NCBI RefSeq assembly: GCF_041260665.1
Contig: NZ_JBGCCT010000010.1
Span: 124,001 to 188,000, forward strand
Source: Catenulispora sp. GP43
GTDB taxonomy: Bacteria; Actinomycetota; Actinomycetes; Streptomycetales; Catenulisporaceae
Direction: 5' to 3'
DNA: 64,000 nt
Below the pieces are notes generated by a model that was given only the letters and a program-made list of their open reading frames with translations, had not been told where the DNA came from and ran no database searches. Each line of letters starts with the position of its first letter. Within the stretch, counting starts at the first letter, position 1. This document shows positions 35,401-47,400 of the stretch, one piece after another. Both the position numbers and the translations under genes were made by a program.

Positions 35401-38400
35401 CGAACACGTGGTCCTGGTCGGACAGACGGATCACCGTCGCCCGCTCCAGCGGTGCCCGGCTCAGGTCGAACCGGTACTTCGCCGCCTCGGCCACGCACTG
35501 CTGCCAGCGGCGCTCGACGGTCGCTTCGGCCTCGGCGCTCAGATCGACGACGTCCAGCGGCATGGTCGCGCCGTCGGCGTCCTCGACGATCTGGCAGACG
35601 GCGCCGTCCTGCATGACCAGTCGGGTCCGCAGCACTTCGTGGCGCCGGACGAGCTCGTCGAGAGTCGCGGCGAGCGCCTCGGTGTCCAGCGGTCCGCGCA
35701 GGCGCACGACGGTCGCGCTGTTGTACGCGCCGGTGTCGCCCTCCAGCTGGTCCAGGAACCACAGGCGTTCCTGGCCGAACGAGGCGGGCAGCGGGCCGAG
35801 GCGGGGCAGCGCGACGACCGGCTCGACAGCCGTGCCGCCACCGCCACCGCCACCGCCGGCGACGGCGTCGATGTGCGCGGCCAGTTCGCGGACCGTCTGC
35901 TTCTCGAACAGGGTGCGCAGAGCCAGCTCACACCCGAACACCTTGCGGATCCGGGAGGCGACCTGCGTGGCCATCAGCGAGTGGCCGCCGAGGTTGAAGA
36001 AGTTGTCGTCCGGCTGGACCCGGGGCGAGCGCAGCACCTCCTGCCACACGCCGGCGAGCAGTTCCTCGGTGGGCGAGAGCCAGGCCCGGGGACCGTCGTC
36101 CTGGCCGCCGGCGGCGGTGGCGGGTTCGGGCAGCGCGGCCCGGTCGATCTTGCGGTTGGGGGTCAGCGGCAGCGCGTCCATCGGGACGACGAACGCGGGC
36201 ACCATGTACTCCGGGAGCCGGGCGCGCACGAACGCCTTGATCTCCTGGCCGGTCACCTTCGCCTCCGGCGCGGCGACCACGTAGGCGGCCAGCGCGGTCT
36301 CACCACTGGCGTCGCCCCGGGGGACCACGACGGCGTCCCGGACGCCGGGCAGGTCGCAGATCACGTGCTGGACCTCGTCGATCTCCACGCGATAGCCGCG
36401 CACCTTGACCTGGTTGTCCGCCCGGCCGAGGGCCGCGACGGAGCCGTCGGGCAGGTAGCGGCCGATGTCGCCGGTGCGGTACATGCGGTCGCCGTCGGAG
36501 ACATCGGATCCGGAACCGGAACCGGAATCGGCCGTCTCGGCGCCTTCGGCGAATCCGGCCACTGCGAAGGGGTTGCGCACGAACCTGCTCGCGGTGAGCT
36601 CCGGATCGTGGGCGTACCCGAGGCCGAGGTGCGGCGAGCGGATGGCGATCTCGCCCACCTCCCCGATCCCGGCGAGCTGTCCCCCTTCGCCGAGCACGAG
36701 AAGCTGGACGTCCTTCATGCCGCGGCCGAGCGGATAGGTCACCCCGGGGTCGGCGGCGCCGAATCCGTCGGCCGCCGGTACGACGTAGTAGCCGACCGCC
36801 CGCTGGGTCTCCGTCGAGCCGTACAGGTTGACGCAGGTCGCCGAGCCCGCCATGCGCGTGATGGCTCGGACGTCCCGGCTGGTCAGCGTGTCGCCGGTGA
36901 AGAACACCCGCTCCAGCAGGGGCAGCGTCCCCGGCGCGACCGACAGCTGGTCGAAAAGGCGCGCCATCGGCGGGGTCAGGTGGCTCACCGAGACCTGCTG
37001 GGTCCGGAACCACTGGGCCAGCCGGCCCGGGGTCTCGATGTCGATCTGCGCCGGGACGCAGATCGTCGCCCCGGTGACCAGCGGCGTGAACACCTCGCGG
37101 TGCAGAGGGTCGTGGCTGATCCCGGACAGCATGCTGTAGCGGTCGGTGTCGCGCAGCCCGAACGTCTCGACCATCCACGGCACGAAGTGCGTCAGCGACC
37201 CGTGCGAACCCCGGACGCCCTTGGGCTTGCCCGTGGACCCGGAGGTGAAGGCGATGTACGCGCAGTCCCGCGACCCGACCGTGACCGGCGCGGTCGGCTC
37301 CCAGTCGGCCGGGGCGAGGTGCCGCGCGTCCTCCAGCCGCGCCGGGAGCTCGAACCGGCACCGGGGCGCCAGCGCCTCAAGGGCCGTCTGCACGGTGAGC
37401 GGAACCGCTCCGGCGGCCTCCAGTTGGAGGAAGGCGGCCGGCTGGGCCACGGCCAGACAGTCGGCGATGCGCGGCGCGGGGTAGGCGGGGTCGAGGATGG
37501 CGAACGAGGCGCCGGCCCGGAGGATGGCCAGGAGCGCCCAGACCAGCGACACGCTCCGCTCCCCGTAGACGGCGACGACGTCGCCCTTCCCGACACCGTT
37601 CTGTGTCAGGGCTCTGGCCAGCGCCGCGGTGGCCCACGCCAGATCGCCGTAGCTCAGGTCCTGCCCCGGCTCGCTCACCGCGATCCGGTGCGGCTCCCGG
37701 GCGGCCCAGTCCTCGAACTGCTCGACGACCGACCCGTACCAGGTTCCGTCCAGGGGCTCGGCCGGATCCGGCAGCCGGAGCCGGGCGGTCGGAGTGTCCA
37801 GGCGCAGGGAGTCGATGCGGCGGCTCCCGTCGGCCACCGCCTGTTCCAGCACCCTGATCCACTGCGCGACCAGTTCCTCGACGGCCTCGGCGGTGAAGCG
37901 GTGGGCGTCGTAGACCAGATCGATCCGCAGGTCGGTCTCGCCGGGCTCGACGTAGAAGGTCAGGTCGAACTTCGCCCCGAGGTCCGGGACGGAGAACTCC
38001 CGCGCGGCCAGCCCCGGCAGGTCGGCCGACCGGGCCGGGATGTTGAGCATATTGAGATAGACCCGGAACAGCGGGGTGGTCGTCAGATCGCGGTCGGGCG
38101 CGAGCCGGCCCACCAGCGTCTCGAACGGGACGTCCTGGTGCTCGTAGGCGTCCAGGGTCGTGGCGCGGACCCGGTCGAGCAGGTCGGTGAACGTCGGATC
38201 GCCGGACAGGTCGGCGCGCAGCACCACGGAGTTGATGAAGAAGCCGATGATCTCCTCCACCTCGCGCTGCCGGCGCCCGGCGATCGGGGCGCCGATCGCG
38301 AAGTCGCGCTGGCCGGTGAGCCGGCCGAGGGTGATCTGCAGCGCGGCGGCCAGGACCATGAACGTCGTCGCGCCGGACGCGGCGGCGAACCGGTCGATCT

Positions 38401-41400
38401 GCGCCCGCAGCGGCCCGGTGACCGTCGAGCGCACGCGGCGACCCGCACCGGCGGCCGCCTCACCGCCGCGGCGCGACGTCGGCAGCGCCAGGTCCGGCAG
38501 GCCGTCGAGCTGGTCGCACCAGTACCCGATCGACTCCTCGAGCGCGCCCGATGCCAGCTGGTCGCGCTGCCGGCGGGCGAACTGCGCGTAGGTCGCCGGG
38601 AGGGCCGGCAGCGGCGCGAGCGGCGCCCGGTCGATCTCCTGCGCGTAGAAGTGGGCCAGATCGCGCTTGAGGATCTCCATCGACCAGCCGTCGCCCACGA
38701 TGTGGTGCAGCGTCAGGACCAGGACGGTGTCCGCGTGCCCGATCGTCAGCAGCCGCACCCGCAGCAGCGGTCCGGCCCCCAGGTCCATCGGGGTCCTGGC
38801 TTCGCGCTCGACGATCTCCAGCGCCTCGGCCTCCCGGTGCTCCGTCGTCGGTCCGCTCAGTACCGTGCGCGAGATCGGGACGTCGACGGTGTCCAGAATC
38901 CTTTGGGACAGCACGCCGTCGTCCTCGGCCAGGACGGTGCGCAGTGTCGCGTGCCGCCGCACCAGCCGGTCGACGGCCCGCTGCAGGGCGCCCTCGTCGA
39001 GCTCGCCGTGCAACCGGATCGCCCCGGCCAAGTGGTAGCGGCCGCCCGGCAGGTCCTGATCGGAGCCGCGGTCGAGCTCTTCGAGAATCCACAGGCGTTC
39101 CTGCATCACCGACAGCGGGATGTCGGCCCCGTCCGGCGGGTAGGCGGAGATCTCCTTCTTCGCCGCTGCCGGGACGGCCCGTTCGCAGCGTGCCGCGTAG
39201 TCGCGCAGGACCGGCGCCTCGAACAGCGCCCGCAGCGGGATCTCGCAGCCCAGCGCCTCGCCGACCGCGGAGGTGATCACCGTCGCGAGCAGCGAATGCC
39301 CGCCGAGCGCGAAGAAGTCGTCGGCGGCGCCCACGACGTCGAGCTCCAGGACCCGGGCCCAGACCTCACCGACGAGCTGCTCGGTCGGCGACGTCAACGG
39401 CGTGAAGCCGTCGGCGTGAGCGAAGTCCTCGCGCGCCGGACGCGTCAGCCGGCCCGGGTCGAGTTTGCCGCCGGGCAGGCGCGGCAGTTCCGCACGGATC
39501 ACGAAGGCGGCCGGAACCATGTGGGCCGGCAGTTTGTCCGCGCACACCCGCGCGAAGTGTTCCGGCGTCAGGGCCGGATCGGCGGTCTCCAGGTAGCCGA
39601 CCAGCAGTTCATCGGTGACCTTGACCACCGCCGCGGCGACGCCGGGTTCGGCGAGCAGCACGGTCTCGATCTCCGTCGGCTCGATCCGGTGACCGCGAAC
39701 CTTGACCTGGCTGTCGCGGCGTCCGCAGTAGTCCAGCGTCCCGTCGGGCCGCAGCCGGACCAGGTCGCCGGTCCGGTACATCCGGGCGCCCGGAACCCCG
39801 GAGAACGGATCGGGAACGAAGTGGTCTGCGGTCAGCGCCGCCCGGCGGTGATACCCGAGGGCCAGGCCGGCCCCGCCCACATACAGTTCGCCGACTGCTC
39901 CCTGCACCGCCGGTGCCAGGTTCGCGTCGAGGACGTACGCCGTCGCGCCCGGCAGGACCGCTCCCAACGAGACCGGTCGCCCCGGCTCGCAGTCGGCGGC
40001 CGTGACCACGACGGTGCTCTCGGTGGGCCCGTAGGCGTTGACGAAACGGCGGCCGGGCTGCCACTGCGCGACCAGCTCCGCGCGCGCGGCCTCGCCGCCG
40101 GACACCAGCGTCCGAAGCGTCGGCAGGTCGCGAGGCGGCAGCGAGGCGATCACCGAGGGCGGCAACAGGCAGACGGTGACGGCGCGGTCGAGGAGCACCT
40201 GCGCCAGCGTCTCGCCGACCAGCGCGTGATCCCGCTCGACGACGCACAGGGTGCCGCCGGCGGCGAGCGTCGGGAAGATCTCCCAGACGGAGGCGTCGAA
40301 GCTCAGGCTGGCGAACTGCAGCATCCGCGACCGGTCGTCGATCCCGAAGCACGCTGCCTGCGCGACGGCGAGGTTGGCCAGGCTGCGGTGCGCGATCAGC
40401 ACGCCCTTGGGCTGCCCGGTGGATCCCGAGGTGTACATCAGGTAGGCGGGCGCCTCGGGGTCGGCCGGGGGCAGCGGCTCCGCGGTCGCGGGCCCGCGCA
40501 GCGCGTCCTGGACCAGCTCGCCGGTCACGACTCCGCGCGCCCCGGAATCGGAGAGCATGAAGTCCCTGCGCTCGACGGGATAGGCGGGATCGATCGGCAG
40601 GTACGCGGCGCCGGACCGCTGCACCGCCAGCACGGCGACCACGGCCGCGACGGACGGTTCGACCGACACCGCGACGACGTCCCCGGTACCGACCCCGAAT
40701 CGGCGCACGATGTCGCGCGCCACGTGGTCGACCTGCCCGCGCAGGTCGCCGTAGGTCACCGGGCCGGCCGCACCGTCCAGCGCGACCGCGTCCGGGCGGG
40801 TGTCGGCGACGCGTTCGAACCGCGACCAGAAAGTGGCGTCGGCGTCAGGGCCCGGGTCGGCACCGGCCCGCGACGCCGCGGACGGCCAGTGTTCGAGTTC
40901 CGCGACCGCACCCGGCGTGCTGATCGCCTCGTCGGGCCGGTACGCCATCGAGCGCACCGTCTCGCAGAAGACGCGCGCGAAGGCGCGGGCCGTCTCCGGC
41001 CGGAAGAGGTCTGTGTTGTACTCAAGCCAGCCGGTCAGCGGGCCGCCGTCATCGGTGATCTCGAAGGTCAGGTCGGTCTTGGCGGTGCCGGTGTACAGCG
41101 GCGCCGTCTCGATCCGCAGGCCCGGGACGGCCGGCGCCGGCAGGGATCCGGCGCGGACGTCGAGGATCGCCTGGAAGACCGGGCTCCGGCTCGGATCGCG
41201 GTCCTGGCCGACGGCCTCGACGATGGCCGAGAACGGTACCCACTTCCACGCCATCGCCTCGAGCGTCGTGCCGCGCACGCTTTGGAGGAGTTCCCTGGCG
41301 CTGTCTTCGCCGGACACCTCGTAGCAGAACGGGACCGTGTTCACGAAGAAACCGACGACCTCGTCGTACGCGCCGTCGGCGGGCCGGTTGGCGTCGGGCG

Positions 41401-44400
41401 CCCCGATGACGACCCGCTCCTGGCCGGACAGCCGGGACAGGGTCGAGGCCAGGCACGCCGAAAGCGCCATGAACACGGTCGCCCGATGCTCCCGCGCGAG
41501 CGCGCGCAACGCCGCGGAGTCCTCGTGGCCGAGCGTCAGCGGCACGCGGGCCCCGCCGAAGGTCTGCACGGCCGGCCGAGGCCGGTCGATCGGCAGGTCC
41601 AGGGCCCGCGGCGCGCCGCCGAGGTGCTGCTTCCAGAAGTCCAGTCCGCGCTGCCCGGTCGCCGACCGCAACAAGGAGCTTTCCTCGGCGGCCCATTGCG
41701 AATACCCGGGGCCGAGAGCCGGCGGCGCACTGTCCGCGCCGCGCAGCCGGCGGACGTACAGCTCGGCCAGTTCACCCGCGACGATCTCCAGAGAACGGCC
41801 GTCGAAGACGATGTGGTGGAAGGCCAGCAGCAAAGCGTGTTCGTTGTCTGCGAACGCCACGAGCGCGGCCCGCACCAGGGGCGGCTCGGCGAGGGCGAAG
41901 GCCTGCCCGGCGTGCTGGGCGGCGAGCGCCGCGAGCTCCGCCTCGCGCTGCGCAGGGGCGATCGCGGTCCGGTCGAGGACCTCCCATGGACAGCGCGCAT
42001 CGTCGTGCACGAAGGGAGCGGGAGTGCCGCCCCCGTCGCGAAAGCCGGTGCGCAGGGCCGGATGCCGGGCCACGATCTCGTCGAGCGCACCGCGCAGGAC
42101 CACCGGGTCGAGGGCGCCGTACAACCGGACGACGCCGGGCACGACGTAGGCGGCGGATCCCGGTGCGAACCGCTCCAGGAACCACAATCGGCCCTGCCCC
42201 AGCGACAGCCGCGGCTCGGTCGTCCCGGATCCGGACGGCTCGCGCAGATCCAGGGGATCGTCCGCCGGATCCAGTTCGCTGATCCGCGCCGCCTGGGCCC
42301 GGACCGTGACGGATTCGAAGAACATCCGAAGCGGCGGCCGGACCCCGAACTCTCGGCGAACCAGGGTATTGAGGTCGGCGGCGCGCAGCGAGTGCCCGCC
42401 GAGGTCGAAGAAGTCGTCGTCGAGCCCCACGCCCTGGACGCCGAGCACTTCGCACCAGATGGCCGCGAGCCTGGTCTGCTCCGGGGACATGGCCGCCGAG
42501 GCGGTCGTGCGGTCCGCGCTGTGCGCGTGCCTGCGCAACGCCTCGGCATCGACCTTGCCGTTGGAGGTGAGTGGGACGCGGTCCAGGACGAGCAGGCGGC
42601 TGGGCACCATGTAGCTCGGGAGCTCCTTGTGGAGCCAGTCGCGCAGTTCCTCGACCTCGAGGGTGCCCGGTGTCACGGCGGCGATCAACTCGGTCTCGCC
42701 CGATGCGCGCGAGGCGACGACGGCTGCCTCGCCGACCCCGGGATGGCGGCGCAGCGCGACGTCCACCTCGCCGAGTTCGATGCGGTAGCCGCGGACCTTG
42801 ACCTGCTGGTCGGCGCGCCCGAGGTAGCGGAGTTCGCCGTCGCCGGAGCGCCGCACCAGGTCGCCGGTGGCGTAGAGGCGACGGCCCGGTTCGGTCGCGA
42901 AGGGGTCGGGGACGAACCGCTCGGCGGTCTTGCGGGGCTCGGAGGCATAGCCTCGGCCGACCCCGATTCCGCCGATGTAGGCCTCCGCGACCACGCCGTC
43001 GGCGACCGGCTGGAGCGAGGCGTCCAGAACGTGGATGACCGCGTCGGTCATGTCGCGGCCGATGGAGACGTCCCGCGCGCGGGCGGCCCGGCCGGCCTGC
43101 GGCCCCAGCAGCGCGACCGTCGAACACACGGTGGTCTCGGTGGTCCCCCAGCGGTTGTACAGCCGCACCTGGTCGTTGCCGGAGGCGAACCAGCGGGTGA
43201 GCTTGTCGGGGTGGGCCGCCTCGCCGCCGATCAGGACGGTGCGAAGGGCCGGCGGCACGGTGAGGCTGTCATCGAGCGCTGTGACCAGCACATGGAAGAA
43301 CGCTGTGGGGATGTCGACGACGGTGACCCCTTGCTCGGCGCACCAGGCGAGGAACCGCGCGGGCGAGTCCAGAACCGTGTCGTCCCGCAGGACGAGCGCG
43401 GCACCGGTGGTCCACGCGGAGAAGATCTCCTCCAGGCAGGGGTCGAACGTCAGCGGGGCGAACTGCAACACCCGGTCGTCCGCGGTGACGCCGATCTCGT
43501 CGAGGAAGGACAGCAGGTAGCTCAGCAACGACCGGTGCTCGATCTGGACGCCCTTGGGCCGCCCGGTCGAGCCGGAGGTGAAGATGACGTAGGCCAACGT
43601 GTTCCCGGTGACGACCAGGTCGGGGCGGTCCTCGGGGAAACCGCCGAGTTCTGCTTCGTCCTCGGCACTGATCGTCCGCCCCAGCGCACCGGCGAGGTCC
43701 GCGCTCGCCTCGTGGCACAGGATCCGGGCGCACCGCGCGTCGCCGACCATGTCGGCCAGGCGCGCCGGGGGCAGCCCGGGATCCAGCGGGACGAACGCCG
43801 CCCCCGCCTTCATGACCGCGAGCATCGCGATGACCAGTTCCGGAGAGCGCCGCAGGCACAGCCCCACGGTGTCCTCGGGCCCCAGGCCCTCGGCCCGCAA
43901 CCGGTTGGCCAGGCGGTTCGCCGCCTTTTCCACGTCGGCGTAGGACAGTTCGGTGCCGGCGGCCACGAGTGCGACGGCGTCGGGGGTCCGGTCGGCCGTC
44001 GCCTCGAAGAGCTCGTGGACGGACGTCACCCCCGGCACGGTCCGCGGCGGCACGTCGGCACGGGCGAGCGAGTCCGCCACGCCGGCCACGCGCAGCGCGC
44101 TGACCGGTGCCGCCGGGTCCGCCGCGATCTGGCCGAGCAGATCGAGGTACTGCCGCGCCAGCTGCCCGGCGAGGTCGGGCTCGAACCGGTCGGCCCGGAC
44201 CAGCAGGTGCGCGAGCAGGCCGTCGCCGGCCGGCACGGCGTGCACCGTGATGTCGAACTGGGTCGCGAGCACCCCGCTGGGGAACGGCTCCAGCGTCAGG
44301 TTCCCGAGCTGTGCGGAGTCGGCCCCGGCCCCGAACAGCACGGACATCACGCCGGGGTCGACCGTGTGCGGCGGCCGCTCGAACACCACCGCCGTGTTGA

Positions 44401-47400
44401 CGGCGGCCGCGGTGTTCCCGCGCGCCCTGAGGAGCTCGACGAGCCGGCTGTACGGGAAGTGCTGGTGGTTCAGCGATTCCCGCAGCTGGCCGCCGGTGTC
44501 GCGGATGAGGTCCGCGACCGTCGAGTGGACCCCGGGTTCGGCGCGCACCGGGATCGTGTTGACGAAGTATCCCAGGGTGCTGCGGAACCGCGCTCCGGGC
44601 CGGCCGGCCGTCGTGGCGCCGACCACGAACTCCTCGTCGCCGCTGTGGGCCCGGATCAGGATCTCGAAGGCCGCCGTGAGGACCGAGAACAGGGTCGTCT
44701 GGCAGTCCTTCGCGGTCCGCTCCAACCGACCGAGCAGTTCCGGGCCGACCTGGACGCGGGACTGGACGATGCCGGAGTCCTGCTTCGGGCGCGGGACCGA
44801 GGGCAGCGTCGGCGCCCGCACCTCGCCGTCGAGCAGGTCGAGCCAGTAGCGCTCGTCCTGCTGCCAGCGCGGCGAGCGCTCGTAGTCCTGCTGCCAGCGG
44901 ACGAACTCCTCGTAGCCGACGGCCGGCGGGAGTTCGCCGACCGCGTCGGCCAGCAGGTCGCCGTAGGCGGTCGCGAGCTCTTCGAGCAGCGTCACCACGG
45001 ACCAGAAGTCGGTGATCACATGGTGTTGGGCCAGGACCAGCACGGGAGCACCGCTGCCGACGAACAGCCGGGCGCGGGCGACCGGGCCGTGTTCGAGGTC
45101 GAACGGCTCCCGGACGCACGCGTCCACGGCGGCGCGCAGCTCCGGCTCCGTCCGGCCCGCCAGGTCCACGACGCAGAGGTCGAATACGCCCTCGGGATCG
45201 ATGCGCACCCGGCGCCGGCTGCCGTCGCTGTCGAACCGCGACGTCAGAACGGGGTGGCGGGTACCGAGCCGGCGCACGGCGGCCGCGAGCGCGTCGCGGT
45301 CGAGCGGTTCGGCGAGCCGGACGGCGACCGACACGTTCTGGTCGGAGTCCGGGCCTTCCAGCTCGCGCAGGAACAACAGGGACTGCTGGCCGGCCGACAG
45401 CGGTCCGACGCTCGGTCCGCTCCGTGCGCTGCCTGGTGCCGGTGCCGGTGCCGGTACTGATTCCGGTGCTGATGCCGCTGCCGGCACCGTGATCTGCAAC
45501 TGGGCCTCGATCACGGCGGCCAGGTCGTGCAGGCTCGTCGGTCCCAGCAGCAGGCTCAGGTCGATGACCGCGCCGAGTTGCTCCTCGACGCGGAAGGCGA
45601 ACTCGACCGCGGCGAGCGAGTCGAGGTTCAGATCGGCGACGCTGTCCGCGTCGCGCGCCTGCGTGTCGGCCGCGCGGATCAGGCAGAGCTCGACCTCCTC
45701 GACCCGCTGGGGTTGCGGCAGTGCCAGCAATTCCGGGCGCGACGGGAAGGTGATCTGCCGGCCGGCCGTCGTCGTGCCGGTCGTGCCGTCCGAGGACCGG
45801 CGGTACAGCTCACCCTCGATCACGCCGCCGAGGTAGGCCGCGCGGCCGGCCAGCCGCTGGATCTTGCCGCTGGAGGTCTTGGCCAGGCTGCGCGGGCCGA
45901 GCAGGACCACGTCGTGGACCGCGACGCCGTACTCGTGGCGCACCGCCTCGGCGATCGCGTCGGCGACCCGCGGGAGCTCTTCGCCGGGCGTGTCGGCCTT
46001 GACCTCGTGCAGGACGACGCACTGCTCGCCGTCCTCGGTGTCGACGGCGAACGCGGCGCCGCAGCCGGGGCGCGCCCGGTCGGTGGCCAGCAGCGCCGAT
46101 TCCTCGATGTCGTGCGGGTAGAGGTTGCGCCCGCGGATCACCATCATCTCTTTGAGACGGCCGGTGACGTAGAGCTGGCCGTCCCGGACGAATCCGAGGT
46201 CGCCGGTGCGCAGATAGTCGCTGGAATCGCCGTCGAGCCGCGCGCCGAACGTCTCCCGGGTCGCGGCCTCGTCGCGCCAGTAGCCGGCCGCGACGGACGG
46301 GCCGGCGACCCAGATCTCACCGATCCGGCCGGGATCGGGACGCGCACCGGTCGCCGGGTCGACGACGGCGATCCGGTGGTCGAGCGCCACGAGTCCGGAG
46401 GCCACCAGCTCCTCGCCCTCGGCGCTCGGAACCGCCTGTCCCGCCTCCAGCGCGCGCCGATCGAGCCGGTGCCGTCCGGCGCCGTTCCCGCGCCCGCTAC
46501 CGGCCACGAACAGCGTCGCCTCGGCCAGTCCGTAGCACGGCAGCAGCGCGGAGGCGTCGAACCCGCTGCCGGCGAAGGCTTCGGCGAACCGTGCCAGTGT
46601 GCTGTGGCGCACCGGCTCCGCGCCGCAGAAGGCGACCCGCCAGTGCGACAGGTCCAGAGCGGCCCGGTCGGCTTCGGTGCTCTTGGTGACGCAGAGGTCG
46701 AAGGCGAAGTTGGGTCCGCCGGCCACGGTCGCCCCGTGTTCGGAGATCGCCTCGAGCCAGCTCAGGGGCCGGCGCATGAAGTCCAGCGGCGACATCAGGA
46801 TGTTGGAGATGCCGGACAGCATCGGCTGCAGGACTCCGCCGAGCAGCCCCATGTCGTGGTAGAAGGGCAGCCAGGACACGTTGACGTCGTCGGGCCGCAC
46901 GTCGAAGCAGTGTGCGATGGCCGCGCCGTTGGCCAGCAGGTTCGCGTGGGTCACGACGACCCCTCGCGGCGTCCCGGTGGAGCCGGACGTGTACTGCAGC
47001 AGGGCGGCCGAATCAGGGTCCAGATCAGGGTGGCGCCACCGGTCGCCGTCGGCGAGCATCGCCTGTTCGGTGATCACCCAGGGCCGGTCGGCCAGTTCGG
47101 GCGCCTGGTCGAGCAGGTCGGCGGTGAACGCCTGCACCAGGCCGGTGGAGAGCACGATCCGGGCGTCGGAGTTGCCCACGACCGCGCGCAGCCGGGGAAG
47201 CGTCCGGGCGATCCGCATCGGGTCGGGCGGGTAGACGGGGACGGCGACCATCCCGGCGTAGAGCGTGGCCAGGAACCCGACGACGAACAGCTCGCCGGGC
47301 GGGAAGAGCAGGACGACGCGGGACCCCGGCGCGGCCTGCTCCAGCAGGGCCACGGCGACGGCCCGGGCCCGCTCGTCGACGTCGACGATGCTGAGCTTGG

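Noticed and set aside
32597-45460. Plus-strand open reading frame of 4287 codons opposite the NRPS
   Set aside because: It is a GC-rich antisense shadow. Its translation is Arg/Gly/His/Val-rich without domain motifs, and the minus strand shows complete C, A and PCP motifs over the same bases.
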